From assembly GCF_026151205.1 (NCBI RefSeq), contig NC_087077.1, positions 2,914,001 to 2,978,000 on the forward strand: a stretch of DNA of 64,000 nt, given 5' to 3'. Origin of the DNA: Bolinopsis microptera. Lineage: Eukaryota > Ctenophora > Tentaculata > Lobata > Bolinopsidae. Position 1 is the stretch's first letter, and every line of letters begins with the position of its first letter. Of this stretch, positions 43,563-52,730 are shown one piece after another. The position numbers and the translations under genes were made by a program. The notes beneath the pieces are model-generated. The model made no database searches. It was not told the origin of the DNA and was given only the letters and a program-made list of their open reading frames with translations.

Positions 43563-44127
43563 GGAACATAGTATACCCACAATAAATGCAACGGTCGTGC
43601 TTGCCAGCACTGTGATTAGTGATATTTGCGCGTGCGTCGCTGGCTCAGTGGTATATAGCAATACTGACAGTCGTTTTGGAGACTTTACCGTTACGGTGCT
43701 CGAATGAAAACGCTGCAGCGACTTGCTATTCTTATGCTGAACCAACCAATCAGTCAGTCTGCTGCAAAGCAGAGCTTCTAAGGGTATAAAGCAGTTATGC
43801 CTCCCTCGAGGAATAGACTTTCAACCGAGACCCAGTTCCAGTGAATTTTTTCTATTACAATATTTGCAGACTAAGATCACAAGTCTCTCTTGCTTGAATT
43901 TTGAAACCGGTTACCGGATTAACACGGACTTCCCAGCGGCATAAATTTAAAAAGTGACTAGGAATCCAGCCTGGAAAGAAAAAACGGCTATAATAAATTT
44001 TTAAAACGGCTATAATAATTTTTTCGGCCGGAAGACGATTTCATTTCACCTTGCTAGTTATATTACAGAGGTATTTTTAGTTATTCATTAGTTATTCATA
44101 ATTGCCAAAAGTATCATGGGAAAAAAA

Positions 44128-44202
44128 TGATCCTATCCAAGTCTCGAACTCGCTATCTGATGATATGGAGCTAGCGTATTAACCAATTAGGCCACGATTC
44201 CA
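44128..44202 (-). other. tRNA-like sequence (pseudo-tRNA or SINE head)
   Basis: On the minus strand it reads GGAATCGTGGCCTAATTGGT (A-box-like), later GCGAGTTCGAGAC (B-box-like), and is followed by a run of seven T at 44121-44127 as for pol III termination. The acceptor and anticodon stems do not close properly, so it is not a normal tRNA gene. Confidence 0.4.
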
Positions 44203-44241
44203 TGTACTGTAATGTAATATTTATATATATATCTTCGCGCG

Positions 44242-45417
44242 TTACTGCAACTTAATTTGAAATACGTAATTTATCATCGGGAAATACGTATGCGTAGTAT
44301 CTACGCGTAGTCTCCCCAAAACGCATTTACCATCCTTGGTTGCGACCAAATCTTTATTGAGCCGTGTTGCTTCGTCTGCTGTGTTCGCTGGTTGGTTAAG
44401 GAGGTGTTCTATTTTGTCCTTAAATGTCTGATCATTCTGTGCCGAGCGAAACTGGGTTGCTGAGTCGGCAGAGAGATTCTCTGATATGTTCCATTTGAAG
44501 GATTTGGGTGCATCCTGGATGTCTTTAGTGTCATTACTGGTAGAGATCCTCTTTAGATGATTGGTAGAGATAGTCATAGAGAGTGGTCTGTGATCGGAGT
44601 ACTGGGATATGCTCTCGATTTTGAGTTGGCGAATTTTATCGTGGAGACTCGTGGATACGCAGATATAGTCAACAGTGCTAACACCGTGGCGTTGAATACA
44701 AGTGGGTGCACCAAAAATGTCACCCAGGGTCCTACCATTGAGAATGACTAGACCAGTTGTTTGCAGGAGTTCGATGAAGGGTCGCCCGTTTGTGTTCAGC
44801 TTAAGGTCCGAGTTGTTGCGTTTCGTCAGCTGTTTGCAGTAATGGGCGTTAAGTTCGTAGTCTTTCAGGTGTCTATTGTCAGACATCATGTCATCCATTG
44901 TGCCAGTTCTAGCGTTAAAGTCACCGAGAAGAATGACATCCTCGCTGAGCGGTATATCTGCCAGGAATTCTTGGAGGTGTTCTAGAGTTGAGTTGCTGAC
45001 TTCAGTTTCTATATCTCTTCTCCGCTTCTTGAAAGAACCATTGGTTGGAGAGTCGTATACATTAACTAAATAGGTGTTCCTATCAAGATCAAAATAGTTG
45101 GCTTTCAGCTTAACTACAACGATGTCCTCCGAGGCGTTCATCTGGACATGAGTTACACCGGCTTGTAGGCTTTTATGGACTCCAATACAGACACCACCAG
45201 AATTTGACCCCTTTCGGTTTGAGTTAAAGCAGCAGTAGTTACTAAAGTTAATCTCCCCTTTAGTTTCTTGCAGTGCAAAGATATCGTGGCTTTTGAAGAG
45301 ATCTTGGATTTCGGGTATGTCGACTTTAGGTCCTTCAGTTTTGTCCCGAGAGTGGTTGATGTTCCAACACAGGAACCTAAGGGAGTGCCGGGACCTCTTT
45401 GGTGTAGATTTAGTCAT
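44242..45417 (-). pseudogene. LINE endonuclease domain (5' part of ORF2)
   Basis: The open frame starts at 45417. Endonuclease/exonuclease/phosphatase motifs are visible in order: LRFLCWNINH, FALQETKGE, GGVCIGVHKSL, VILLGDFNARTG, TVDYICVS and QYSDHRPLSM (catalytic SDH). The end (after about 44347) reads into the inserted hAT element, so the last 30-odd residues are not LINE sequence. Confidence 0.92.
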
Positions 45418-45480
45418 CGCTATATGATCATATTGTACGTTATATAAGATATATCGTTTCTACGAGTACGATAAAGGGGA

Positions 45481-45540
45481 GCCGCGCACTCGTGCGCGGC
45501 GGGTCATACATGATACAACGTATGACAAACTAATTATACG
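45481..45540. repeat. GC hairpin and inverted copy of the 38331-38372 sequence
   Basis: The stem GCCGCGCAC (45481-45489) pairs with 45492-45500 around a TC loop. The following GGGTCATAC...CAACGTATGACAAAC is the inverted counterpart of GTCATACGTTGTATGACCC before the left hairpin at 38350. The two copies lie about 7.1 kb apart around the LINE. Confidence 0.8.
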
Positions 45541-45749
45541 TCACTGATTGTTGACGTGATCTGACCCCTCTTTGGGGGCCGGATCAGTTTCCTATCCATA
45601 ATTTTTAACGCAGCATTAAGACTCTGAGCCATGACTTCCCTAGTGATTTCTCTTTTACCACTGAAACTCTGAGCTACACACGCGTTAACATGATCTGCTT
45701 TAGCAAGTCCGAGAGTTAGCTGGATCCATTCAGCTCCATCATCTCTCAC
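45534..45749 (-). pseudogene. Possible LINE ORF1 remnant
   Basis: A 71-codon frame directly 5' of the endonuclease frame. It has no clear domain (MRDDGAEWIQLTLGLAKAD..., then SFSGKREITREVMAQSLNA). Position and strand suggest the end of ORF1, but I cannot prove homology. Confidence 0.3.
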
Positions 45750-45872
45750 TTCATCAAGCTTATAAGCCTTAAGTATTTCTCCGATTTATACATCACACAA
45801 CCACGGCACCGGTTCAACAAGCAAGTCTTATCAACGTAATGATAATTGTAACTGATAAGCGAGCAACAACGT

Positions 45873-46018
45873 ATTGAAAAGAGTAATTACTGAACTGGTG
45901 AATATTGAAAAGTGTAATTACTGAACTGATGAATATTGAAAAGAGTAATTACTGAACTGGTTAATATTGAAAAGAGTAATTATTGAACTGGTGAATATTG
46001 AAAAGTGTACTGAACTGA
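45873..46018. repeat. 31-bp tandem repeat
   Basis: About five copies of a unit containing ATTGAAAAGAGTAATTACTG and AACTGGTGAAT, with point differences. Confidence 0.9.
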
Positions 46019-46185
46019 TCGATGAAATGCCGTTCAACTTCAAGCATCATGGTTTGGATGGAATGTCGAGATACCATGAATTGTTTGTTGATAGTGGTGT
46101 GAGTTTCGATGGTACCTTTTCTGAAGGCGATAGTTTATAGGGTTAGGCTACCGTAGGCTTGAAGCCTGGCAGTGCCCTTTGCTGC

Positions 46186-46440
46186 TTCGGGTAGTTCTTC
46201 TTAATCTATTACAATTGTATGTGAATGGGAAAAGCGTGCGACCGATCTCATTCTCGGTATCATTTTGCATTCCAGATGCCAGAAGGTTTATAAAGTTAGA
46301 AAATACACGTTCGATCCTCAGGCTCAAAGTCACCGCTGAATGCACTATTGTAGTTCTAGTACAGTCTTACAAATTCGATTTATTGCTCAATGTTTACAAT
46401 AGTAATACCAATATATTCTGGATGAAAACGAGAAAATGCC
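46186..46440 (+). repeat. Composite of dispersed repeats, right copy
   Basis: Bases 46186-46275 match 41818-41909 (loop and right arm of the long inverted repeat). Bases 46285-46440 match 37097-37250. Both are in the same orientation as their partners. Confidence 0.85.
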
Positions 46441-47975
46441 AACAGATCCTTGCAAACTCCAGTTCTTTTTACAGCATCCTGTAGGAACTGACCGGATATT
46501 CGGCTTTAATGTCCGGTTCCGTTTTCGGTCCGGTTTCCAAGAATTTGGCCGGATATTCAACCGGAAATTTCTTTTTAAATGTTTGAAATGTATATTTGTG
46601 TCTAAATTCTTACTAATACTAAGGGGCATCCAGTAAGTGCTCTCATGTCTCAGTGACCAGTAAATTCCACGCCTCCACGGTAGCTTGTTATCCGTCGGCG
46701 AATGTTCTATACCCGTCCATGTGAAATTTTGTGTAACACAGAGAGCCAAAATAGCTACCATTTATTATGCTTTATTTATAAGCATTTCAAGCCCCTGCTT
46801 TATTGTGGTGAGCAAACCCGTTGCTAACTCCCCTTATATCAATGAATAAAACAAAGGCCATTATCCCATTAAAGCTTTAGACATTATCCTCGCGGTTACA
46901 TCGACGCCGTGAACTTATCTTTATGATCAGAGCTGGCTGCTGGATCTTGGGCTTTACTTCCAAAGCAATTTGTACATTTGTGCCAGGCAAATCGCAGTGA
47001 ATTCAATGTGCGTTCGCGTTCCGATTTTAATCCAACTCGTTTCTAGGGCTCATGGTAGTCGGGTGCCGCACACGAGCGATAAGACTTATTGGCATTGCTA
47101 TAAGGGAAGGGGGGGGGGGGAGCGCACAAAACGGACAAAAATGTTATGGAAATAACATTTAGATGCTTTCTCCTCCTCGGCCTCCTCCTCCTCCTCCTCC
47201 TCCTCCTCCTCCTCCTCCTCCTCCTCCTCCTCCTCCTCCTCCTCCTCCTCCTCCTCCTCCTCCCCCCCTCCTCCTCCTCCTCCTCCTCCTCCTCCTCCTC
47301 CTCCTCCTCCTCCTCCTCCTCATCCTCCTCCTCCTCCTCCTCCTCTCCCTCCTCCTCCTCCTCCTCCTCCTCATCCTCCTCCTCCTCATAGTGATAGTGA
47401 TACATGCAAGGTGATTTTAAAAGAATGTTGCGATTTAAAAAAATCATATCCGATTCTAAAGGGCGCTTGACAGTTGACCGTGACGTTAAGTTCCTCGTTG
47501 AAACGTCGGATTTGGGCGCACCACTTTCGGCTTTCTTATCGAAATATTATGGCCCGAGGCAAAGTGCTGCGAAGTAGCCTGCACCGGGTCAATCCGGATT
47601 AACTTAGACAAAAAAAAGTCTGATCCAGGCCCTTGGCTCTTTCACTTTGCCAAGGTCCATCCAGTCAGTGTTTCCAGTGAACACTGAACAGTACGTTAAT
47701 GGTAGCTTTTAATCAGCGGATGTTGCAAGCAGATGGTTTCCTGCTTTGTTGTGGCATACAAACCCGTTGCTAACCCTCCATAAAAACAAAGATCATTATG
47801 CAATTAGAAAAGCCATGGACATTGGACATTGGACAATGCCCTCTGTTAGAGCGTCGCCACGACCTTGAGAGAGTTGGGTTTTTAGTTTTATGTCTAGCGC
47901 ACTCTAAGATCAAGTTTAGTTGAGCAAGGCATAGTGATTTCTTGATGTGTCATACTCAATACTTCAGTAGTCAGT
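46441..47975. other. Region upstream of the LDLa receptor gene
   Basis: No gene was found. It holds a (TCC)n tract and a pair of diverged copies at about 46793-46910 and 47740-47860 (both with CTGCTTT(A/G)TTGTGG, AAACCCGTTGCTAAC, and ACATT(A/G) before CGTCG/CGACG). These are probably duplicated upstream sequence. Confidence 0.55.
47173..47390. repeat. (TCC)n microsatellite
   Basis: About 215 bp of nearly pure TCC/CTC triplets with a CCCCCC break near 47262 and a few CAT interruptions. The Leu/Ser/Pro frames on one strand and the Glu/Arg/Gly frames on the other are repeat artefacts. Confidence 0.97.
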
Positions 47976-50900
47976 ATGGTACGCAGTTTTCCTGTTGGTG
48001 TTTCGATCGTCTTTCTGATCCAGTGGCTCGATTATCCGGTAGTGCAGACGACAACCTCTCCGGCAAAATACTCTACATCATCGCCATATACAAACTCAGA
48101 TGGTAGCTATAACCGTAAGTTTATTTAAATTCCATGTTGATGTATTGTAATGCCTCTTAAAAGCTTGAGATAAATTCAAATACATTTATATCATGATATA
48201 GGTGAGCCATACTGTGAAAGTTACAATTTCAGGGTACTCGTGCACAGTCCAAGAAAATAACGGTTTTCTGAAGAATATCTGCAAAATGGGCTATAGTACA
48301 TTTTACAAATGCACCAACTCTGATGTCTTCTATAGCCACATTTCCCATCCGATGAGAGATAAGTATCATGCCGTATATTTCACAGAAAGCACTGTTGACA
48401 AAGTTTGTGATGACGACCCACATTTTTATCAAGCATGCGGACTTAAAGCCAGGGAGGTAAGAGTACAAAACAAGTTTAGTGGTACTGCATGTGGAGACCT
48501 CTTGTGTAGAAGAAAGAAGTACATAAAGAATCGGGAAGATTGGTGGTTATGGATGCCATCAATTAGAACACTTTACTGGTTAAGATCTCAAGGTAGGCTT
48601 TGTGATGAAGTTCCTGACTGTGTCAATACAAACATTGATGAAACTGATTGCGATAAAGCTAAAACTGAGATGAGTTCTTCAATAAAAAATGGTTACACTG
48701 AAGGTGATAAGTGTAACGGTAAATTAGCCATAGCAATAGGTGAGGATTACCATTTCAAATACTTTGAAGATGAAAGTGACTGCAATGGCTATAAGTATGG
48801 GCTACACTGTGGGGAAGATTATTTTCCGCCAATTGAAGTTTGTTATCGTAAGTCCAGGTGTGGCTCCAATGACATTGAGGACATCTGCACTGCGACAAAA
48901 GTAACACAAAATTCCTGCATTCACAGAAAAACTGGTAAATATGTTCCCATATTTGACATTACCCGATGTGCTGCTTTCCAATTGGATGATTCGTTTACCG
49001 GATATGAGTACATAGATTATACGAGTACATATGAGTATGAGTATATGTATGGTGAGTACATGTCTGATGGGCGCCTTAGGCGTAACGCTTTTACGCTTTA
49101 TGATGATTATGATGAAAAAGAAGGAGATCCTCCTAAACAATACTTCAGCTACTGTCAAAATTTTATGGATCAGTCGAACTGCACTGACCCTGATAGGACA
49201 GAAATGAAGTGTAAGATTGGGGGATACTTATCCACTGTATCCAAGTTAAAGATATGTGTCAGTTATCCAATTTGCGATGATGGCCTCGACACTAACTGTA
49301 TTACTTTATCGCAATTTTGCTACGTGCACAAACATAAGCTCTGTGACAACATTGATGATTGTCAAGATAGAAGTGATGAAACCCACGACCTGTGTAAGAG
49401 CACCACAGAGAAGGGTTGTCAGCGGATGACTTGGAAAGTTGGTGTCCTCCCGCTGCCACTGTCTTGGCTGCACGATGGAGTGGAGGACTGTTTGGATGGG
49501 AGTGATGAGAAGGAGGGTGGTTGACTTGCGGTGTTGGTAAGACACTCCGGTTTGTGCGAGACAACTCGTCATGTGAGAACGTGCTGCTCTGCCAGGTAGG
49601 TGATCCAGGCTATGTGGAGTTTAATCTGCTGTGTGATGGGAGGGAAACATGTGGTAATGAACAGGAAATGTGCGACGAGTCCCACGAGAAGCAGAGCCTA
49701 TCCAGGAGAGCGATGACGACAAACAGGGGCCTAAGCAAACATATCTCATACTGCATAGACGGACTATCGAGTGTCCAAAATCTTACCAATTTATGTACCA
49801 CTGATGAATTTATCTTTCCTAAGCAAGAGATCTTCGGAATTGAGGAAACGAAAGTACATTTACCCAAAACTGCCAGGAATTGCGATCATCTGTATGGAGA
49901 GGAATATGTCTACACCAGCTGCAATGGCAGATGCCTTAATTCTTCCTGCCCTCTCAAAGACATACCCAAGTATGAGTCATGTCCAGGACAGTATCCAAAC
50001 AGAGTAGGAACATTAGTCAACAATGAGTACATCACCTTCTTTAGGAAGTCCTTCTACAATTACGTCTACGTCAATGATTTCTTTGTCTGTAAAAACGATT
50101 TAAAATGTGTGGACTATGCCCAAGTTTGTGACCTGGTAGATGACTGCGGGGATGGGTCAGATGAGGCACAATGCACCAACCACTTTCAGTGTAAAGACAA
50201 CCAAACACGGCAGTACATTCCAGTAACGAAGCTATGTGATGGGAGAATCGACTGTCTAGATTTATCTGATGAATGTAATAAGGAGTGTTCTAAAGAAATA
50301 CTGAACAATGTCCATCTTAAGAGAATTTCATGGACGATAGGAGTTACTTCTGTGGCAGCAAACTCTGTTATTATAGTAAGGACCCTCATCTCCCTCAGAA
50401 AGTCCAGGACTTCTGTTGCGTTTATCAACAAATCCTTAATTCTAGCAATAAGCATGGGTGACCTAATGGTAGGGTCATATCTTCTAGCAATATCGGTTTT
50501 GGATACAGCAGTTTTTGGGAAAGACTACTGCCTAAGGCAAACAAGTTGGCTTACCAGTTTTGGATGTTCAATGCTAGGAATCTTCAGCACTTTTGGTTCC
50601 CAGGTCTCCCTTTTCTCTATGACAGGACTCAGCTTGGTTAGGCTGGTTGGGATTTGGAATTCTATGAGGATCCCAGGTGAAGTAAACTTGAAAAAGGTCC
50701 TTCAAATACTCGTTGGGATGGTGACCATCATGCTGTTTTCTGTAGTTATTGCGGTTACTCCCCTCGTCAAGAACTTTGAGGATTTCTTTGTCAATGGGCT
50801 GCATTATGATTCAAGAATGAAGCTCTTTATGGGCTTTTCAGACAAAGATAAGCACTTCAGTGTACTAGAGAAATATTATGGCAGGATGAGAAACAGAACT

Positions 50901-51523
50901 CTGACTTGGGGTCAGATCAACAAAATGGTGGATGGGATGTTTTCTCATGACCTAAAATATGAGGACTTCACCAAGACAAAGACGAAAGTGGACTTCTTTG
51001 GAAATGACGGGGTTTGCTTATTCAAATACTTTGTCAAAGAACAAGACCCCCAAAGAATGTTTGTTTGGGCAATCCTTTTTCTGAACTTTGCCTGTTTCAT
51101 TTTCATATCTGTCTCTTACGTGATAATAGCCTTTCTGTCCCATAAGTCCTCGCAAAGTGTAGCAACTGCCGGAAATGACAAACAACTGCAACAAAGAAAA
51201 CAACGGATTAATAGACGAATCTCCATGATCATAGTAACAGATTTCTGTGCTGGGCGCCCTTTATTATCACCTGCGTTCTTCACTCACTAGAGTTGGTTGA
51301 TGCTACTGACTGGTATGCACTTTTCTCTATGGTTATCCTTCCCATCAACTCTGTCATAAATCCAATCCTGTATGATGACTTCATCTCAAAGTACATTGAA
51401 AGAGCAACCTCAAAAATGTCTTCAGTAACTCAGCCTATAATATCATTACTGTGGAGGTCCATAAGCCGAAACCCTCCTGAGACTGCAGAAAATGATATTG
51501 CTATGGACGAAATAAACATCTAA
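47976..51523 (+). CDS. LDLa-repeat seven-transmembrane receptor, two frameshifts
   Basis: Exon 1 (47976-48114) encodes a signal peptide (MVRSFPVGVSIVFLIQWL) and a Ser/Thr-rich linker. It splices to 48233 (acceptor caatttcag), and the rest is one exon. The ectodomain of about 700 residues is Cys-rich, with several LDLa endings (CQDRSDE, CLDGSDEKE, CGDGSDEAQC, CLDLSDEC). A seven-helix domain follows. Helix 2 is SMGDLMVGSYLL, helix 3 ends SMTGLSLVRLVGIW, a long loop separates helices 4 and 5, and helix 7 is LPINSVINPILYDD. Helices 6 and 7 resemble LGR/relaxin-type receptors, but I see no leucine-rich repeats. Frames break at about 49511-49521, and at 51242-51244 where TTT replaces an expected TTTT; homology resumes each time. 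This is either sequencing error or a decayed gene. Confidence 0.85.
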
Positions 51524-51713
51524 ATGATGATGACGATTTTGTGGATCATTCAAGCAGAAGAAAACAGTCTCATCTTGTAAGTGGCAACTGATGTTCCAAA
51601 GCATTCTGTACGGTGTCTATTTAAGTATTTATTTTAGTATTTGTTTTTCTGAGAGCAATCAAAGCTCAGATAAATATTGTCTTAACGCTGATTCATAATG
51701 TTAGACTTAGAGG

Positions 51714-51719
51714 AATAAA
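51714..51719 (+). promoter_or_regulatory. Candidate polyadenylation signal of the LDLa receptor gene
   Basis: An AATAAA lies about 190 bases after the receptor stop codon, on the same strand. No other canonical signal was seen nearer. Confidence 0.35.
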
Positions 51720-51723
51720 CTAG

Positions 51724-52563
51724 AAGTTTTTGTGAGTATGTTAAGAGGGCATGAAGTTGTGGATACAACTGAGATTGAGATAGTGCATAGACACGATTCT
51801 GAGCTTAAACGTTGGAGGGAAGGGGGCGACATTTGTTATTGAGAGTTGCGCTCCATATCAGAGTTTACTGATTTATAACTGGAAGCGTCCCGATCTGCAC
51901 GGGCTTCGGAGTGGGATTGTATCGTGTTGGGTTGAGGTTGTCAGAATTTGGGTTTAGTTCGAGTTGGGGATCTTCGTTGGGGCGACCATCGTGTCTTAGC
52001 ATTAGTAGAATTATGTAGCTGTAGGAATCTTCGTATTTTAGTTATCTTATATTCATTGTAGTATTTATCTTTATGTAGTAACTAGTTTTACATGTATCAT
52101 TCTAAGATTATTATTTGTAGACGGTTATTTTTAGCTGTCGATCTTTAATAATTGATTTTCACTTCTCTTAGAAATTTATAAGTATGATGCCCCACTCGCT
52201 ATCTTTATGATATAACTTGGATCACTAGTATCAAGTTACACTGTATCAAACTGTATTATAGTAGCTTTAGTTTTCGTTGCCATTCGCGTGAGCTACGAGT
52301 AACACTACTATATAAGTATAACTAGCTCCAGGACCAGTTCGCCAGTGTAAACACCAGCTGATCTGGTGTGTACTTTATGCCACACTTCATGCCACACTGG
52401 TGTCAATGCTAGAGCCCCACTTGAAGGACCCTGCACCACTTGCCGGAGACAGTGGGCGTACATCATGTGCTTATCCTGGTGCCACACCACTATATTGGGG
52501 TGGATGTTGGGGTGGGTAGTGCTCCAGACCTCTAGACACGATGTTCACGAAGGAGACCTGGTG
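51724..52563. other. Intergenic spacer
   Basis: No gene was recognised. Overlapping open frames on both strands at 52308-52578 are under 75 codons and have no recognisable content. Confidence 0.45.
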
Positions 52564-52730
52564 TCAGGAGTCAGCTAGGATAATGGCCAGGTCGTAGATA
52601 GCTGTGATGTGACTTCCTCCCATGAAGGCTCCTGTGATGATATTAGCGGGGGAGGAAACTAGGGGGGACACAGAGGAAAAACAGTAGCATCCTGGAGTGA
52701 TTAGTGAGTAGAGAACAAGGGCCTGGAGTC
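52564..52730 (-). CDS. Possible terminal exon of an unknown membrane protein
   Basis: On the minus strand an acceptor-like GTGATTGACTCCAG is followed by an open frame starting ALVLYSLITPGCYCFSSVS and ending AIYDLAIILADS before TGA at 52564-52566. It is hydrophobic, GC-richer than its surroundings, and reads like one or two membrane helices. I do not recognise the family. Upstream exons were not found to the right. Confidence 0.35.

Larger units (their letters stand above)
41343..44338. mobile_element. 2996-bp hAT-like element inserted in the LINE
   Basis: The terminal inverted repeats fit CAnnGATGGTAAATrCGT. It is flanked by an exact 8-bp target duplication GTTGCGAC (41335-41342 and 44339-44346). 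Removing it restores a continuous LINE reading frame through ...KDLVAT/YHNLANS. There is no transposase frame inside, so it is non-autonomous. It carries a long inverted repeat (41499-42005), GC hairpins (43408-43465), an 18-bp tandem repeat (about 43493-43562) and a tRNA-like sequence. Confidence 0.87.
38700..45750 (-). mobile_element. Decayed non-LTR retrotransposon (LINE), split by a hAT element
   Basis: Read on the minus strand from about 45750 to about 38700. The order is a possible ORF1 remnant, an apurinic-type endonuclease, a reverse transcriptase and a Cys/His C-terminal part, the layout of CR1/Jockey-type LINEs. It is broken by frameshifts near 40285 and 39590, a TGA near 39535, and a 3-kb insertion (41343-44338). 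The 3' end shows a short (ATTTATTC)n-like tail near 38670-38700. It is not functional as sequenced. Confidence 0.88.

Noticed and set aside
44128..44202. Functional tRNA gene
   Set aside because: The A/B-box-like parts and a T run are present, but the acceptor and anticodon stems do not pair.
47043..47447. Glu/Arg-rich and Leu/Ser/Pro-rich open frames
   Set aside because: Artefacts of the (TCC)n tract on both strands.
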